DNA of 45,641 bases, taken from a virus. This document shows, piece by piece, positions 14,197 through 21,166 of the stretch. Position 1 is the first letter of the stretch. Every line of letters starts with the position of its first letter. A program made the position numbers and the translations under genes. The DNA lies in IMG/VR virus record IMGVR_UViG_3300048919_000305, positions 1-45,641 of that record; one strand, 5' to 3'. The notes below the pieces were generated by a model. The model made no database searches and was not told the DNA's origin. It saw nothing but the letters and a program-made list of their open reading frames with translations.

Positions 14197-14577
14197 ATGA
14201 TTTACGACCAGCTATGTAGCCGGTTTGCCGTGCCGCGCGAGTACGACCGCACGCAGCTTTATTTTGCCGAGGGCGAGGGTCGCGTCTATCTGCGCACCGG
14301 CTCGCGCATGTTGCTTAACCGCATGCGGACAACGCTTGAGATTGCAGACGTGAATGTGCCCGAGGCCCTGCGCGGGCAAGGCATGTTCCGCGCGATCCTC
14401 GATGACTGCGAGCGGTATTGCGCGGGCCGGGGCATCGACGCGATGTTCGTTGAGAACGTGATTAGCGAAATCGTGGCCGGCGCGCTGACGCGCCGTGACT
14501 ACGGCCGCCGCACTGGCGCCTATCCGGGCGCGCCGTGCGATTGGTGGAAACGCATCGAGGGGGCACAGCATGGATAG
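14197..14577 (+). CDS. GNAT-like N-acetyltransferase
   Basis: The 126-residue protein has a central VNVPEALRGQGMFRAILDD segment (about 51-69), close to the acetyl-CoA binding motif A of the GNAT family (V-x-x-x-x-R-G-x-G-x-x-R/A-x-L). A predicted helix follows (CERYCAGRGID), then a strand and RRDYGRRTG. The usual Q/R-x-x-G-x-G/A is present as RGQGMF. GNAT enzymes acetylate proteins or small molecules; phage ones can modify host or defence proteins. The target cannot be read from sequence. A strong GAGAGGA lies before the ATG. Confidence 0.7.
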   Translation: MIYDQLCSRFAVPREYDRTQLYFAEGEGRVYLRTGSRMLLNRMRTTLEIADVNVPEALRGQGMFRAILDDCERYCAGRGIDAMFVENVISEIVAGALTRRDYGRRTGAYPGAPCDWWKRIEGAQHG

Positions 14578-15247
14578 CCAAGACCTCAACACCGTTTGCC
14601 CGCAGTGCGGGTACAAGTGCGACGCCGTATCCGGGGTGACTAGCAGCGGGGACGACGCGCCCGGCATGCCGAAACCGGGCAACGTTTCGCTTTGCGCGCG
14701 CTGTGGGGAATATTCATTCTTCGATAAGGGATTGAAACTGCGCAAGCCCACGCATGAGGAAACCGCCGCCCTCATGGATGATCCCATGTCGCAATTCATC
14801 CGGGCGTCTATGAAACTCACGCACGCCAAGATGGAGGGCAACACCACCGCCCGCACGCTCGGCCTGTATATATGGGATCGCGCCACCGACGAGGTACGCG
14901 CGGCGCGCGATCCCCGCGAGTGGAAGACCAATTTTGAGCAAGGGGAATTGCGGCGCGTATCTACGACCCTGATTGCGGGCGTTGGCGTGCTCATGACTTC
15001 GTTTATCGGTATCGATCAGTCGGTTATGAATCTTGCCGGGGCCGGGGAAGAGCGGCGCCTTTTTGAAACCGCACTGCAATATGAGAACTGCGAGGACGGG
15101 GTAGACGTGATCGCGCAATACCCGAACCCCGAGGATGCCCGCCAGTCGCACGAACGTATCGTTGTCGCCCTCATGGAACGGCACGCCGAGACGGTCGAGC
15201 AGGCGCGCGAAATCATCGCCGCCGTGCGCATGCGGGGGGACGAGTAA
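14570..15247 (+). CDS. Hypothetical protein with N-terminal zinc ribbon
   Basis: At 225 residues this is one of the larger accessory genes. CPQCGYKC near the start and CARCGEY near residue 43 form a zinc ribbon. A middle helical region and a conserved-looking core around VGVLMTSFIGIDQSVMNLAG follow. The C-terminal part repeats short amphipathic helices (ESHERIVVALMERHAE type). Not recognised. The ATG overlaps the acetyltransferase gene by eight bases. Confidence 0.6.
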   Translation: MDSQDLNTVCPQCGYKCDAVSGVTSSGDDAPGMPKPGNVSLCARCGEYSFFDKGLKLRKPTHEETAALMDDPMSQFIRASMKLTHAKMEGNTTARTLGLYIWDRATDEVRAARDPREWKTNFEQGELRRVSTTLIAGVGVLMTSFIGIDQSVMNLAGAGEERRLFETALQYENCEDGVDVIAQYPNPEDARQSHERIVVALMERHAETVEQAREIIAAVRMRGDE

Positions 15248-15595
15248 ATGCCAGTCACGCACGAAATCATGCGGCAAATCGGCCTGCCCGAGCACGAGGC
15301 GGACCCGCGCGAGTTCTTCGATTTCATGGCCCGCAATGACTACAGCCACCCCGTGATATTGGCCGATGGGTCGCTTGCCGTGGTCTATCGCTTTGTCTTC
15401 ACTGACGCCATTCTCATCGGCCTCAACCCGTACGGTTACGAGGATCGTTTCTGTTTCTCGCCGGGCAAGGCGCGGGCCGCACTGGATGAGTGGATGCGCA
15501 ACGGCAACGCCGAGCCGCAAGGATGGCACCGTCACCCGCCCACGGGGCGCCGCCGCCCGGATGGTGACGCGGCGGGCGAATACGTGGAGTTTTGA
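15248..15595 (+). CDS. Hypothetical protein
   Basis: A 115-residue protein with a start directly after the previous stop. An alpha/beta core (HPVILADGSLAVVYRFVFTD, then AILIGLNPYG) is followed by a histidine/arginine/proline-rich tail. No family is recognised. Confidence 0.6.
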   Translation: MPVTHEIMRQIGLPEHEADPREFFDFMARNDYSHPVILADGSLAVVYRFVFTDAILIGLNPYGYEDRFCFSPGKARAALDEWMRNGNAEPQGWHRHPPTGRRRPDGDAAGEYVEF

Positions 15596-15598
15596 GCG

Positions 15599-15820
15599 AT
15601 GACCACCGATACCGAGCGGCTCGTTTTCCTCGCCACTCACGCGCTCGTCGTCTGTAGGGATGATTTCGGGGATTGGCACGTCTACGAATTCACGCCGACC
15701 CTTTTCGATGGTGGGTTTGTCAACCGTAACGCGTCGTTCTCCGACATGCGGCAAGCCATCGATGCCGCCATGCTCAGGGTCAAAACGCAACTAGACGAGG
15801 ACGACGAGGGGGCACCATGA
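15599..15820 (+). CDS. Small hypothetical protein
   Basis: A 73-residue protein with a beta-rich first half (LVFLATHALVVCRDDFGDWHVYEF) and an acidic helical end (DEDDEGAP). Not recognised. It overlaps the next gene by ATGA. Confidence 0.6.
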   Translation: MTTDTERLVFLATHALVVCRDDFGDWHVYEFTPTLFDGGFVNRNASFSDMRQAIDAAMLRVKTQLDEDDEGAP

Positions 15821-16038
15821 AACTGAAAAGCGTTGGCGTTATCGACACCCCGCACGGGGCGTTACAGGTGCGCGGAGACTTGACCGCGTTACTGTGGCTG
15901 GCGGATCGTTTGCGCCCGGCTGACCCGCGCATAGTGAATCCGCTGTGGTTCCGCGTGAGTGACATGACGCCGGAACAGGTAGGGGCTGCAATGAAACTTG
16001 CCCCCACTCTGCGCATTCGCTTGGTTGTGGAGGCTTAA
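15817..16038 (+). CDS. Small hypothetical protein
   Basis: A 73-residue protein starting MKLKSVGVIDTPHGALQVRG, with a beta hairpin, a helix and a final strand (LRIRLVVEA). GAGGGGG lies six bases before the ATG. Not recognised. Confidence 0.6.
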   Translation: MKLKSVGVIDTPHGALQVRGDLTALLWLADRLRPADPRIVNPLWFRVSDMTPEQVGAAMKLAPTLRIRLVVEA

Positions 16039-16107
16039 GGATGCTCGCGCGCTCGGTGGCGCGGGGTGTCATCGATGCAATCGACAAAGGGGCAGAGGGG
16101 GACGGAT

Positions 16108-16410
16108 ATGGACACACCAAACTTTGACGAGCTTCTGGCGCGAGCCGAAGCCGAAACCACTGCGTTTAGGGCGGCCGATGCAATGAACCCGACGGTCGCG
16201 TTCCTTATGCGCACGATGTACGCGCTCGGGATTCAGCACGCCACGGCGCGCGTAGCCACCGAGGAAGACGACGCATGCATGGCGGCCATCGTGCTCGGCC
16301 TTGAGGCCAGTATCAAACTTGAGGGCTACAAAGCCGAGAGCGCGCGCATTCTGGCGGCGCAGAAAAAGCGCAACGAGCAAGGGGCCAGCGAGCGCGAGGG
16401 GCAGGCGTGA
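16108..16410 (+). CDS. Hypothetical helical protein
   Basis: A 100-residue all-helical protein starting MDTPNFDELLARAEAE. The C-terminal third is rich in K, R, E and Q and could form a coiled coil. GAGGGGGAC lies seven bases before the ATG; the in-frame ATG at 16066 has no ribosome binding site. Not recognised. Confidence 0.6.
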   Translation: MDTPNFDELLARAEAETTAFRAADAMNPTVAFLMRTMYALGIQHATARVATEEDDACMAAIVLGLEASIKLEGYKAESARILAAQKKRNEQGASEREGQA

Positions 16411-16736
16411 ACGACGAGAAAGTAACGCCGCTCGGGGTGCCAGTGCGGCGCCTCGATATTCCGGCCTCTCTCGTGCGCGACTCAAACCCGTGGCGTTGCG
16501 CCGGAGGCAAGTTCGGGCACGGGCCGTACATCGTCAATGAGGCGCTAGCGTTCGTCCAGTGCCACACGTGCAAGGCGATGCTTAACCCGCTCTTTGTGCT
16601 TGGCGAGTTGCTGCGCAAAGAATCCGAGTTTCTCGCCTTGCATGAGCGCTATCAGGACGAGATGCGGCGCCTACGCGAGCGCCAGAAAACGAAGTGCCGC
16701 CACTGCGGAAAGATGACACCGATTAGCCACGCATGA
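16407..16736 (+). CDS. Zinc-ribbon hypothetical protein
   Basis: The 109-residue protein uses GTG overlapping the upstream stop. CHTC near residue 52 and CRHC near residue 98 are spaced for a zinc ribbon, with a helical insertion (RYQDEMRRLRERQ) between them. C30 and H38 may also take part. A role in binding nucleic acid or protein is likely, but no family is recognised. Confidence 0.6.
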   Translation: MNDEKVTPLGVPVRRLDIPASLVRDSNPWRCAGGKFGHGPYIVNEALAFVQCHTCKAMLNPLFVLGELLRKESEFLALHERYQDEMRRLRERQKTKCRHCGKMTPISHA

Positions 16737-16747
16737 GGGGAGACACC

Positions 16748-17179
16748 ATGAGCGACGACAGCGAAGACGGCCACGAAACCGTGATGCACGGCATTGCCGA
16801 GTTTTTGAGCGCGGCACTTGACGGCGATGCGTTCGCCTTGCACGTGGTCACGCCGGCCAGCGGCGAGCAAGTGCGCGTCACGTACGTATCGAACATGAAC
16901 AAGGCGCACCACGTCGATATGATGCGAACGTTCGTCCAGCGCGAGACGGGAAGCACGATTGATAGCCGGGTAGACAAGGCAAACGCCGCCCTTGAGCCCG
17001 CCATAGGTGCCATGTTCGCCGCCGACCTCGACCCGGCCCACGTCATCCACGCATTGGTGGCTTGCGCCTCGGGCCTCGCCGCCGCTTTCGATGCACGCGA
17101 GGCGTTTGCAGACGCGGCCATGCTTTCAGCCCAAGCGCTTGAGGCTGACGCGGCGGCCCACCGGCCCGGCAACGCGTGA
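16748..17179 (+). CDS. Hypothetical helical protein
   Basis: This 143-residue protein begins MSDDSEDGHETVMHG after a clear AGGGGAGACACC ribosome binding site; an upstream ATGA start at 16733 would add five residues. The first half is alpha/beta (FALHVVTPASGEQVRVTYVS). The second half is alanine-rich and helical. Not recognised. Confidence 0.6.
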   Translation: MSDDSEDGHETVMHGIAEFLSAALDGDAFALHVVTPASGEQVRVTYVSNMNKAHHVDMMRTFVQRETGSTIDSRVDKANAALEPAIGAMFAADLDPAHVIHALVACASGLAAAFDAREAFADAAMLSAQALEADAAAHRPGNA

Positions 17180-17189
17180 GGGGGACACC

Positions 17190-17318
17190 ATGCATCATGT
17201 AGCGAATCAAACACTTCCGGCACGCGGCCCCGACGACGAGCCGGTCCCCGAGCCCGTAGAGCCCCCAGAATCGCCCGAGGCGCCCCGAGCTACCCGAGCA
17301 AGGGACGACGCGAAATGA
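17190..17318 (+). CDS. Small Pro/Glu-rich protein
   Basis: A 42-residue frame starting MHHVANQTLPARGPDDEP after a clear GAGGGGGACACC ribosome binding site. Its stop overlaps the next ATG by ATGA. The sequence is disordered and acidic (EPVPEPVEPPESPE). The strong initiation signal and coupling support it as a gene. No function is suggested by the sequence. Confidence 0.5.
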   Translation: MHHVANQTLPARGPDDEPVPEPVEPPESPEAPRATRARDDAK

Positions 17319-17539
17319 GCCAGCCACGCCCCGCGTCGCAAGCCGGCGCCCCCTTGCTGCGCATCACCGCCCCTCATTTCGTGGCGGGCGTGGTGCCCGG
17401 CCAGTATGCCGCCCCCATCGTGGCCTATATGATCGCGTGGGCACCCGCCGCGATTCACGACTATTGCGCGGTCAAGGGGTGGACGGTCGAGCGAATACCC
17501 GCGCCCGACGAGTACCGCGCCGAGCCGTTCCACCCGTGA
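17315..17539 (+). CDS. Small hypothetical protein, last of accessory operon
   Basis: A 74-residue protein with a moderately hydrophobic middle (APHFVAGVVPGQYAAPIVAYM, about 19-39) and a C-terminal WTVERIPAPDEYR. Not recognised. It is the last gene before transcription direction changes. Confidence 0.55.
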   Translation: MSQPRPASQAGAPLLRITAPHFVAGVVPGQYAAPIVAYMIAWAPAAIHDYCAVKGWTVERIPAPDEYRAEPFHP

Positions 17540-17554
17540 CCATGGCCCGATTCG

Positions 17555-17570
17555 GAAATTTCGAAATTTC
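17555..17570. repeat. Perfect 16-bp palindrome between convergent operons
   Basis: GAAATTTCGAAATTTC reads the same on both strands and lies in the 49-bp gap between the rightward accessory operon and the leftward late operon. It is A/T-rich in a GC-rich genome. There is no T-run, so an intrinsic terminator is unlikely; a protein binding site is possible. Confidence 0.6.
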
Positions 17571-17588
17571 GCAAGTTCGATATTCGCC

Positions 17589-18014
17589 CTAGCGCCTATA
17601 GCTTGAATGCATGCGCGCAATGCGCAGCGCCACCGGGGAGCGCCGACGATTCGCCAGCGCGCCCGGCCTGCCCGCCTTGATTTGCAGCATCGCGCCCCCG
17701 GCCGTGTACACCGCCGTCTGTAGCTTCGAGAAAATGGCCGGGGGCAAGTTGATGCAGCCGTTCGTCACGCGGCGCCTGTCGCCCGGTGGCCGCTCGTACA
17801 GGCCCTCACGCCCGGGCCATGTTCGATGCACCGCGAAAAACGCCTCGGCGGTTTCTTTGAACAACAGCACCTCGCCGCCATAGTTCGGCGCCTCGGTGTG
17901 CATGTACGTGAGCGGATAGGTTCCCGTGGGCGTGTCCTCGCCCACCAATACCGGGTAACACTTGCCGTCGAAGCACAGCACGGCACCGGCCAGAAACACG
18001 GTCACGGTCAGCAT
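17589..18014 (-). CDS. L,D-transpeptidase-like (YkuD/DUF2778-type) protein
   Basis: The 141-residue protein starts with a hydrophobic segment (MLTVTVFLAGAVLC) that may be a short signal or anchor. It then follows the L,D-transpeptidase plan: GKCYPVLVGEDTPTGTYPL, an H63 in FAVHRTWPG, and the active-site box TNGCINLP with C87. The family links or trims peptidoglycan stem peptides; the related DUF2778 proteins include secreted toxins with carboxypeptidase or exchange activity. It is the last gene of the late operon and is the only murein-directed enzyme I can see apart from the tail NlpC/P60 protein. It may replace or assist an endolysin. GAGGTG lies five bases before the ATG. Confidence 0.75.
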   Translation of the reverse strand: MLTVTVFLAGAVLCFDGKCYPVLVGEDTPTGTYPLTYMHTEAPNYGGEVLLFKETAEAFFAVHRTWPGREGLYERPPGDRRRVTNGCINLPPAIFSKLQTAVYTAGGAMLQIKAGRPGALANRRRSPVALRIARMHSSYRR

Positions 18015-18016
18015 GA

Positions 18017-18340
18017 TTACACCTCATCGGTATCGCGCCCGATGCGCACGGGTGGCCCATCGGGCGGGGGTGGAGGAACCGCCGAGCGCGGGACGGCCGG
18101 CATCGGTGGCCCGGGGCGCCGCTTGCCGAGGCCATCACTGATTACCTCGGCCGCCACCGCATCAGGCGCGCAGCGCCCGCATATCACGCGATCCGTACGC
18201 ACTAGTGCAAAGTCTGGCACCGGCACGCGCGAGCGCCAGCCCCATTCCCACCGGAATTGTTTGCCGCATGAATCGCAGTCCGTCCACCACAGCGGGTAAT
18301 ACAGGCGGGCGTTCGGAATCTTGACCTTGTCGCGTTGCAT
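18017..18340 (-). CDS. Zinc-ribbon protein in late operon
   Basis: The 107-residue protein begins MQRDKVKIPNARLYYP. It contains DCDSCGKQF and, 30 residues later, VICGRCAPD, a zinc ribbon. The C-terminal 40 residues are proline-rich. GAGGG lies six bases before the ATG at 18340; the upstream extension crosses a terminator and is rejected. A late-operon role (regulator or virion part) is unknown. Confidence 0.6.
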   Translation of the reverse strand: MQRDKVKIPNARLYYPLWWTDCDSCGKQFRWEWGWRSRVPVPDFALVRTDRVICGRCAPDAVAAEVISDGLGKRRPGPPMPAVPRSAVPPPPPDGPPVRIGRDTDEV

Positions 18341-18354
18341 TTGGTGCCCTCGCA

Positions 18355-18391
18355 AGAAAAAGGCCCGCAGCATCCGGGGGAATGCGCGGGC
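18355..18391 (-). terminator. Intrinsic terminator within late operon
   Basis: On the minus strand GCCCGCGCAT pairs with ATGCTGCGGGC around a short loop, followed by CTTTTTCTT. It lies between the genes at 18445 and 18340 and would lower expression of the last two genes, including the L,D-transpeptidase-like gene. Confidence 0.7.
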
Positions 18392-18444
18392 AACGGGAAC
18401 GCGGGGGAGCGGGGTCAGATGCGCCCCCACGGGTCAAACTCGAA

Positions 18445-18732
18445 TCACTGCCGAATTTTCTTAGGCGGTGGCGCGGGCTTCGGGGGCTCTTGGTACACCG
18501 TTGCGGCCGGCGCGGCGGGCGGGGCCAGTTGCACCACCACCACCGGGGCGTCGCACTCGCTATACGCGCCGGATGAGGAATGCCCACCTTGCCACGTGTA
18601 GCAACGCACCTTTTGAAACTCGGGCTTAATCGGCGGTGCGGTTTGCGCCTTGCCCTCGCACATCGAGAGCGCGAACGCGACACCGACACCCACCACCACC
18701 CACGGCAGCGCCTGCCCTGCGGATAGCGTCAT
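18445..18732 (-). CDS. Membrane-anchored protein with Pro-rich tail
   Basis: The 95-residue protein starts MTLSAGQALPWVVVGVGVAF. A single transmembrane helix (about 9-25) is followed by a periplasmic domain with two cysteines (CYTW, SECD), then VVVVQLAPPAAPA and a proline/lysine-rich C-terminus. One N-terminal membrane helix with a proline-rich end is seen in some i-spanins, but no coiled coil is present, so I do not assign that. AGGGGG lies seven bases before the ATG. Confidence 0.6.
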   Translation of the reverse strand: MTLSAGQALPWVVVGVGVAFALSMCEGKAQTAPPIKPEFQKVRCYTWQGGHSSSGAYSECDAPVVVVQLAPPAAPAATVYQEPPKPAPPPKKIRQ

Positions 18733-18746
18733 GGTGATACCCCCTG

Positions 18747-19367
18747 CTAGTTGCACACACGCGCCGCCAATGCCTTGTCATCAACGGCACGGGCACGCGT
18801 GCAAATGTCGGCGTTACTGGCCGACAGCGTGACAGGCGCGGGCGTGGGCGCGGCGGCCTGTTTGTCGCGTGCCCGCATCGCGGCCTGCGTGCGGAGCATG
18901 CTTTCGGAATTGTCGAGGATCATGAGGGCCTTGTCTTTCTCCCCGAGCATGCCGTACAGGCGCGCCGTTTCCCGATCCTCGCACCCCGGGTCAGGTTTGG
19001 CGAAGTTCACACCGCCGCCACCACCCGGAACAGCGATAGCGAGGCCGCCAGACCAGCCAGTACAGGGACCACTTGCCGGCCCACTCATGGCGATATTCGG
19101 CACGTTTTTTAGCGTCTGCGATCCGCTCACCTCTTGCCGGATCAGTTGCGAGCCGTTGCTCGTGCTGTTCGTCGTCACCGTGGCGGAAGTGTCGGCGGGA
19201 TTGGACGGCATGTTGATAATCGCCTGAGAGCCCGAGGACGAGCCCGCAAGCGCGCCGCTTTGACTTTGAGAGCCAGCACCGGCAACGGCAGTCTGACCTT
19301 GCGCGGCCGATACCGCGAGCGTGCAAGCCGCAGATACCAGCGCAACGCGAAACAAAGATGTTTTCAT
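18747..19367 (-). CDS. Exported protein with Gly/Ser/Gln-rich N-terminus
   Basis: The 206-residue protein has a textbook signal peptide (MKTSLFRVALVSAACTLAVSAAQG, cleavage near AQG). A GSQSQSG/SSSGSQ low-complexity region follows, then NVPNIAMSGPASGPCTG and a C-terminal helical part (ETARLYGMLGEKDKALMILD, ICTRARAVDDKALAARVC). Four cysteines could form disulphides. The C-terminal motif suggests a globular domain. It resembles its neighbour at 19431-19838 in composition. It could be a secreted host-modifying or cell-surface protein. No family is named. Confidence 0.65.
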   Translation of the reverse strand: MKTSLFRVALVSAACTLAVSAAQGQTAVAGAGSQSQSGALAGSSSGSQAIINMPSNPADTSATVTTNSTSNGSQLIRQEVSGSQTLKNVPNIAMSGPASGPCTGWSGGLAIAVPGGGGGVNFAKPDPGCEDRETARLYGMLGEKDKALMILDNSESMLRTQAAMRARDKQAAAPTPAPVTLSASNADICTRARAVDDKALAARVCN

Positions 19368-19430
19368 GATGTGCCCCTAGCAGATGGGGCGCGGGCCGTT
19401 CTCACGCGGCTCGGCGCCCCGTGGCCCTGA

Positions 19431-19838
19431 TTACGGCTTGGCGAAAATCGACAGGTTGCCGAAGCCAAACCCGCCTTGTTGCGCCGAGTTGCCTTGCTGG
19501 CCTGCCGTGCCACCGTTGGCCGTGGCCGCACCGCCGAGCGCGCCGCCGAAGTTGGATTGCCACGCGTTGCCGCCCGACACGTTGAAACCCGTAGAGTTGC
19601 CGCCACCGGCATCGGCGGACGTGGTAACGCCAGCGGCGCCGCCCGAGACAGCACCGGCCGTCGAGGTGCCACCGGCCACGCCGGCCAGCGCTGCGATACT
19701 GCCGCCGCCGACTTGCGAGCCCTGTTGCGATTGCGAGCCTTGTTGACCGCCACCGACGCCGAAGCCGATCCCGATGGATGCAGCCGAGGCGGCGCCGGAC
19801 AGCACCAGCACGGCAGCAGCAATGATTGCCTTTTTCAT
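19431..19838 (-). CDS. Exported Gly/Gln-rich protein
   Basis: The 135-residue protein starts MKKAIIAAAVLVLSGAASA, a clear Sec signal peptide. The mature part is almost entirely glycine, serine, glutamine and alanine (QGSQSQQGSQVGGGS, GGGNSTGFNVSGGN). AGGGG lies six bases before the ATG. Such composition occurs in adhesive or extracellular matrix proteins and in tail-tip fibres. It follows the tail fibre gene in a late operon, yet a signal peptide is unusual for a virion protein. The function is unknown. Confidence 0.65.
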   Translation of the reverse strand: MKKAIIAAAVLVLSGAASAASIGIGFGVGGGQQGSQSQQGSQVGGGSIAALAGVAGGTSTAGAVSGGAAGVTTSADAGGGNSTGFNVSGGNAWQSNFGGALGGAATANGGTAGQQGNSAQQGGFGFGNLSIFAKP

Positions 19839-19998
19839 GATTTCCCCTTGCGGTTTGTTGATGAGACCCGCCACCGTCTGTGCGTTACCGCTTGTTACGA
19901 GTGGCCGGGCCTTGAATGTAGGTTTTGCAAGGCGGGCGGGTAATGATGCGTTCGCAGTAAGCAGGGATGAGGCGAACGGACTAGCGCGGGCGGATGAG

Positions 19999-20034
19999 CC
20001 GCGCGGCGTGCCTCAGTTGGGTTACGCCGCGCGG
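19999..20034 (-). other. Hairpin downstream of tail fibre gene
   Basis: CCGCGCGGCGT and ACGCCGCGCGG form an 11-bp perfect stem around a 14-base loop, just after the tail fibre stop codon on the minus strand. There is no T-run, so it may stabilise the 3' end of the tail mRNA or mark a weak or Rho-dependent stop. The rest of the 206-bp gap (19839-20044) holds no gene that I can see. Confidence 0.5.
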
Positions 20035-20044
20035 TGTAGCCGGG

Positions 20045-21157
20045 CTAGTAAGGCGCGACGATCTTGTAGCCCACACAGTTAAGAGTCAAACCCATGGTGC
20101 CCGTCCCGAGCGTAATAGACGGCGCCGCTACGGGGTTGCCGGTATTGCGAAGGCTGCCCGCGACCCAAACAATTTGGGTCGAGCCCGGCGCCATACCGAT
20201 AAGGCGCGACATATGAGAAAGCGCGGCCAAGCTATCCCCCGCCGCGTACATCGTCAAATTGACATCGATATTGCCATCGGCGTCAGCAGGCAATGACATC
20301 GACCCTTCGTAATGTCCGAGGGTGGCACCAACGGGAGGAACGTAGGCGGCCCAATTGGTAAGCGTAGCGACGCCGTTAATTTGAGCGGCAATTAGCGAGG
20401 CACTCGTGCCCCATTGATAAATCGCATCGGGGCCGAAATAGGTGCACGCGAACATTTCGTTGGCTGTCGTGCCGACCCGGAACGGATAGCCAAACGCGGA
20501 CATGGTGTATCCGCTCGGCAAGGTCGGAGCCACCGAACTAGCCGAGGCGATTGCCGCGAGCCCGTTTGAGGGGTGCCAGATGACATGCACATAGCACCAT
20601 TGCCCCACAAAATTCGCTGCTTGGTCGCGCCCGCCTGCGCCCTGCGTGGCGAGATTGATTGACAGCGTGAAATCTCCCTTGACCAGCCTTGCCGCGTCTC
20701 GCGCGGGCGTCACCAAGCGTACAGCCGAGCCCGCAATACCAAATGTCGCACCGTTGTTTGAGCGCCCACCATTCATTTGGTAGACGTGCGATAGCGGATC
20801 AATCTGCGAATCTGCGTACCCCTTGGGCACCGCGTGAAGCGGGTCGGTTGGATTCACGTTGGCGAGCTTTTGATGTGCCGTGAAATCGCGCGAGCCGTCC
20901 GGCTGAATCGCGCTACTAGCTTTCGTGGCATCGATCCATGCCGTGTTAGCCGCGTTGCGCAGTTTCATCCGGCCGTCGGGGTAGCCCGGGTCGCTCGTGT
21001 CGAGCCACAGCATCCCCGCGAATACGGCCGGGGGCTCGGTGCCGCCACTGTTGCCCGTATTCTGCGCGTTAAAAAAACGATTGAGCCTGTCGGCCAGTTC
21101 GGTCCCGCTCGTGGTAGTGGGATCAATCGGGAAATCACTTGCAAGATTCTGAGCCAT
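20045..21157 (-). CDS. Tail fibre/receptor-binding protein
   Basis: The 370-residue protein begins MAQNLASDFPIDPTTTSG. It contains the short motif seen at the start of many phage tail fibres (FAGMLWLDTSDPGYPDGRMKLRN, about 46-68), where the fibre attaches. The middle is glycine-rich (GGRSNNGATFGIAGSAVRLV), and the C-terminal half has many beta strands with few charged residues, as in a trimeric tip. It is directly downstream of the tail-tip gene, the usual place for the host-recognition fibre. No tail-fibre chaperone follows. Confidence 0.75.
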   Translation of the reverse strand: MAQNLASDFPIDPTTTSGTELADRLNRFFNAQNTGNSGGTEPPAVFAGMLWLDTSDPGYPDGRMKLRNAANTAWIDATKASSAIQPDGSRDFTAHQKLANVNPTDPLHAVPKGYADSQIDPLSHVYQMNGGRSNNGATFGIAGSAVRLVTPARDAARLVKGDFTLSINLATQGAGGRDQAANFVGQWCYVHVIWHPSNGLAAIASASSVAPTLPSGYTMSAFGYPFRVGTTANEMFACTYFGPDAIYQWGTSASLIAAQINGVATLTNWAAYVPPVGATLGHYEGSMSLPADADGNIDVNLTMYAAGDSLAALSHMSRLIGMAPGSTQIVWVAGSLRNTGNPVAAPSITLGTGTMGLTLNCVGYKIVAPY

Positions 21158-21166
21158 AGAACCCCC

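Noticed and set aside
14714-15790. 358-residue minus-strand frame in the accessory operon
   Set aside because: It runs across three coupled plus-strand genes and has no start signal; the plus-strand genes have ATGA junctions and ribosome binding sites.
16041-16127. 28-codon frame with ATG right after the gene ending at 16038
   Set aside because: It is very short and overlaps the next gene's good start at 16108; AGG precedes it only weakly. It may be a leader peptide but I cannot support it.
18445-18732. i-spanin (Rz-like) identity
   Set aside because: It has one membrane helix and a Pro-rich end but no long coiled coil, and no overlapping Rz1 frame was recognised.
19839-20044. Possible diversity-generating retroelement template repeat after the tail fibre gene
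   Set aside because: No reverse transcriptase gene and no copy of the fibre's 3' end is present; only a hairpin is seen.
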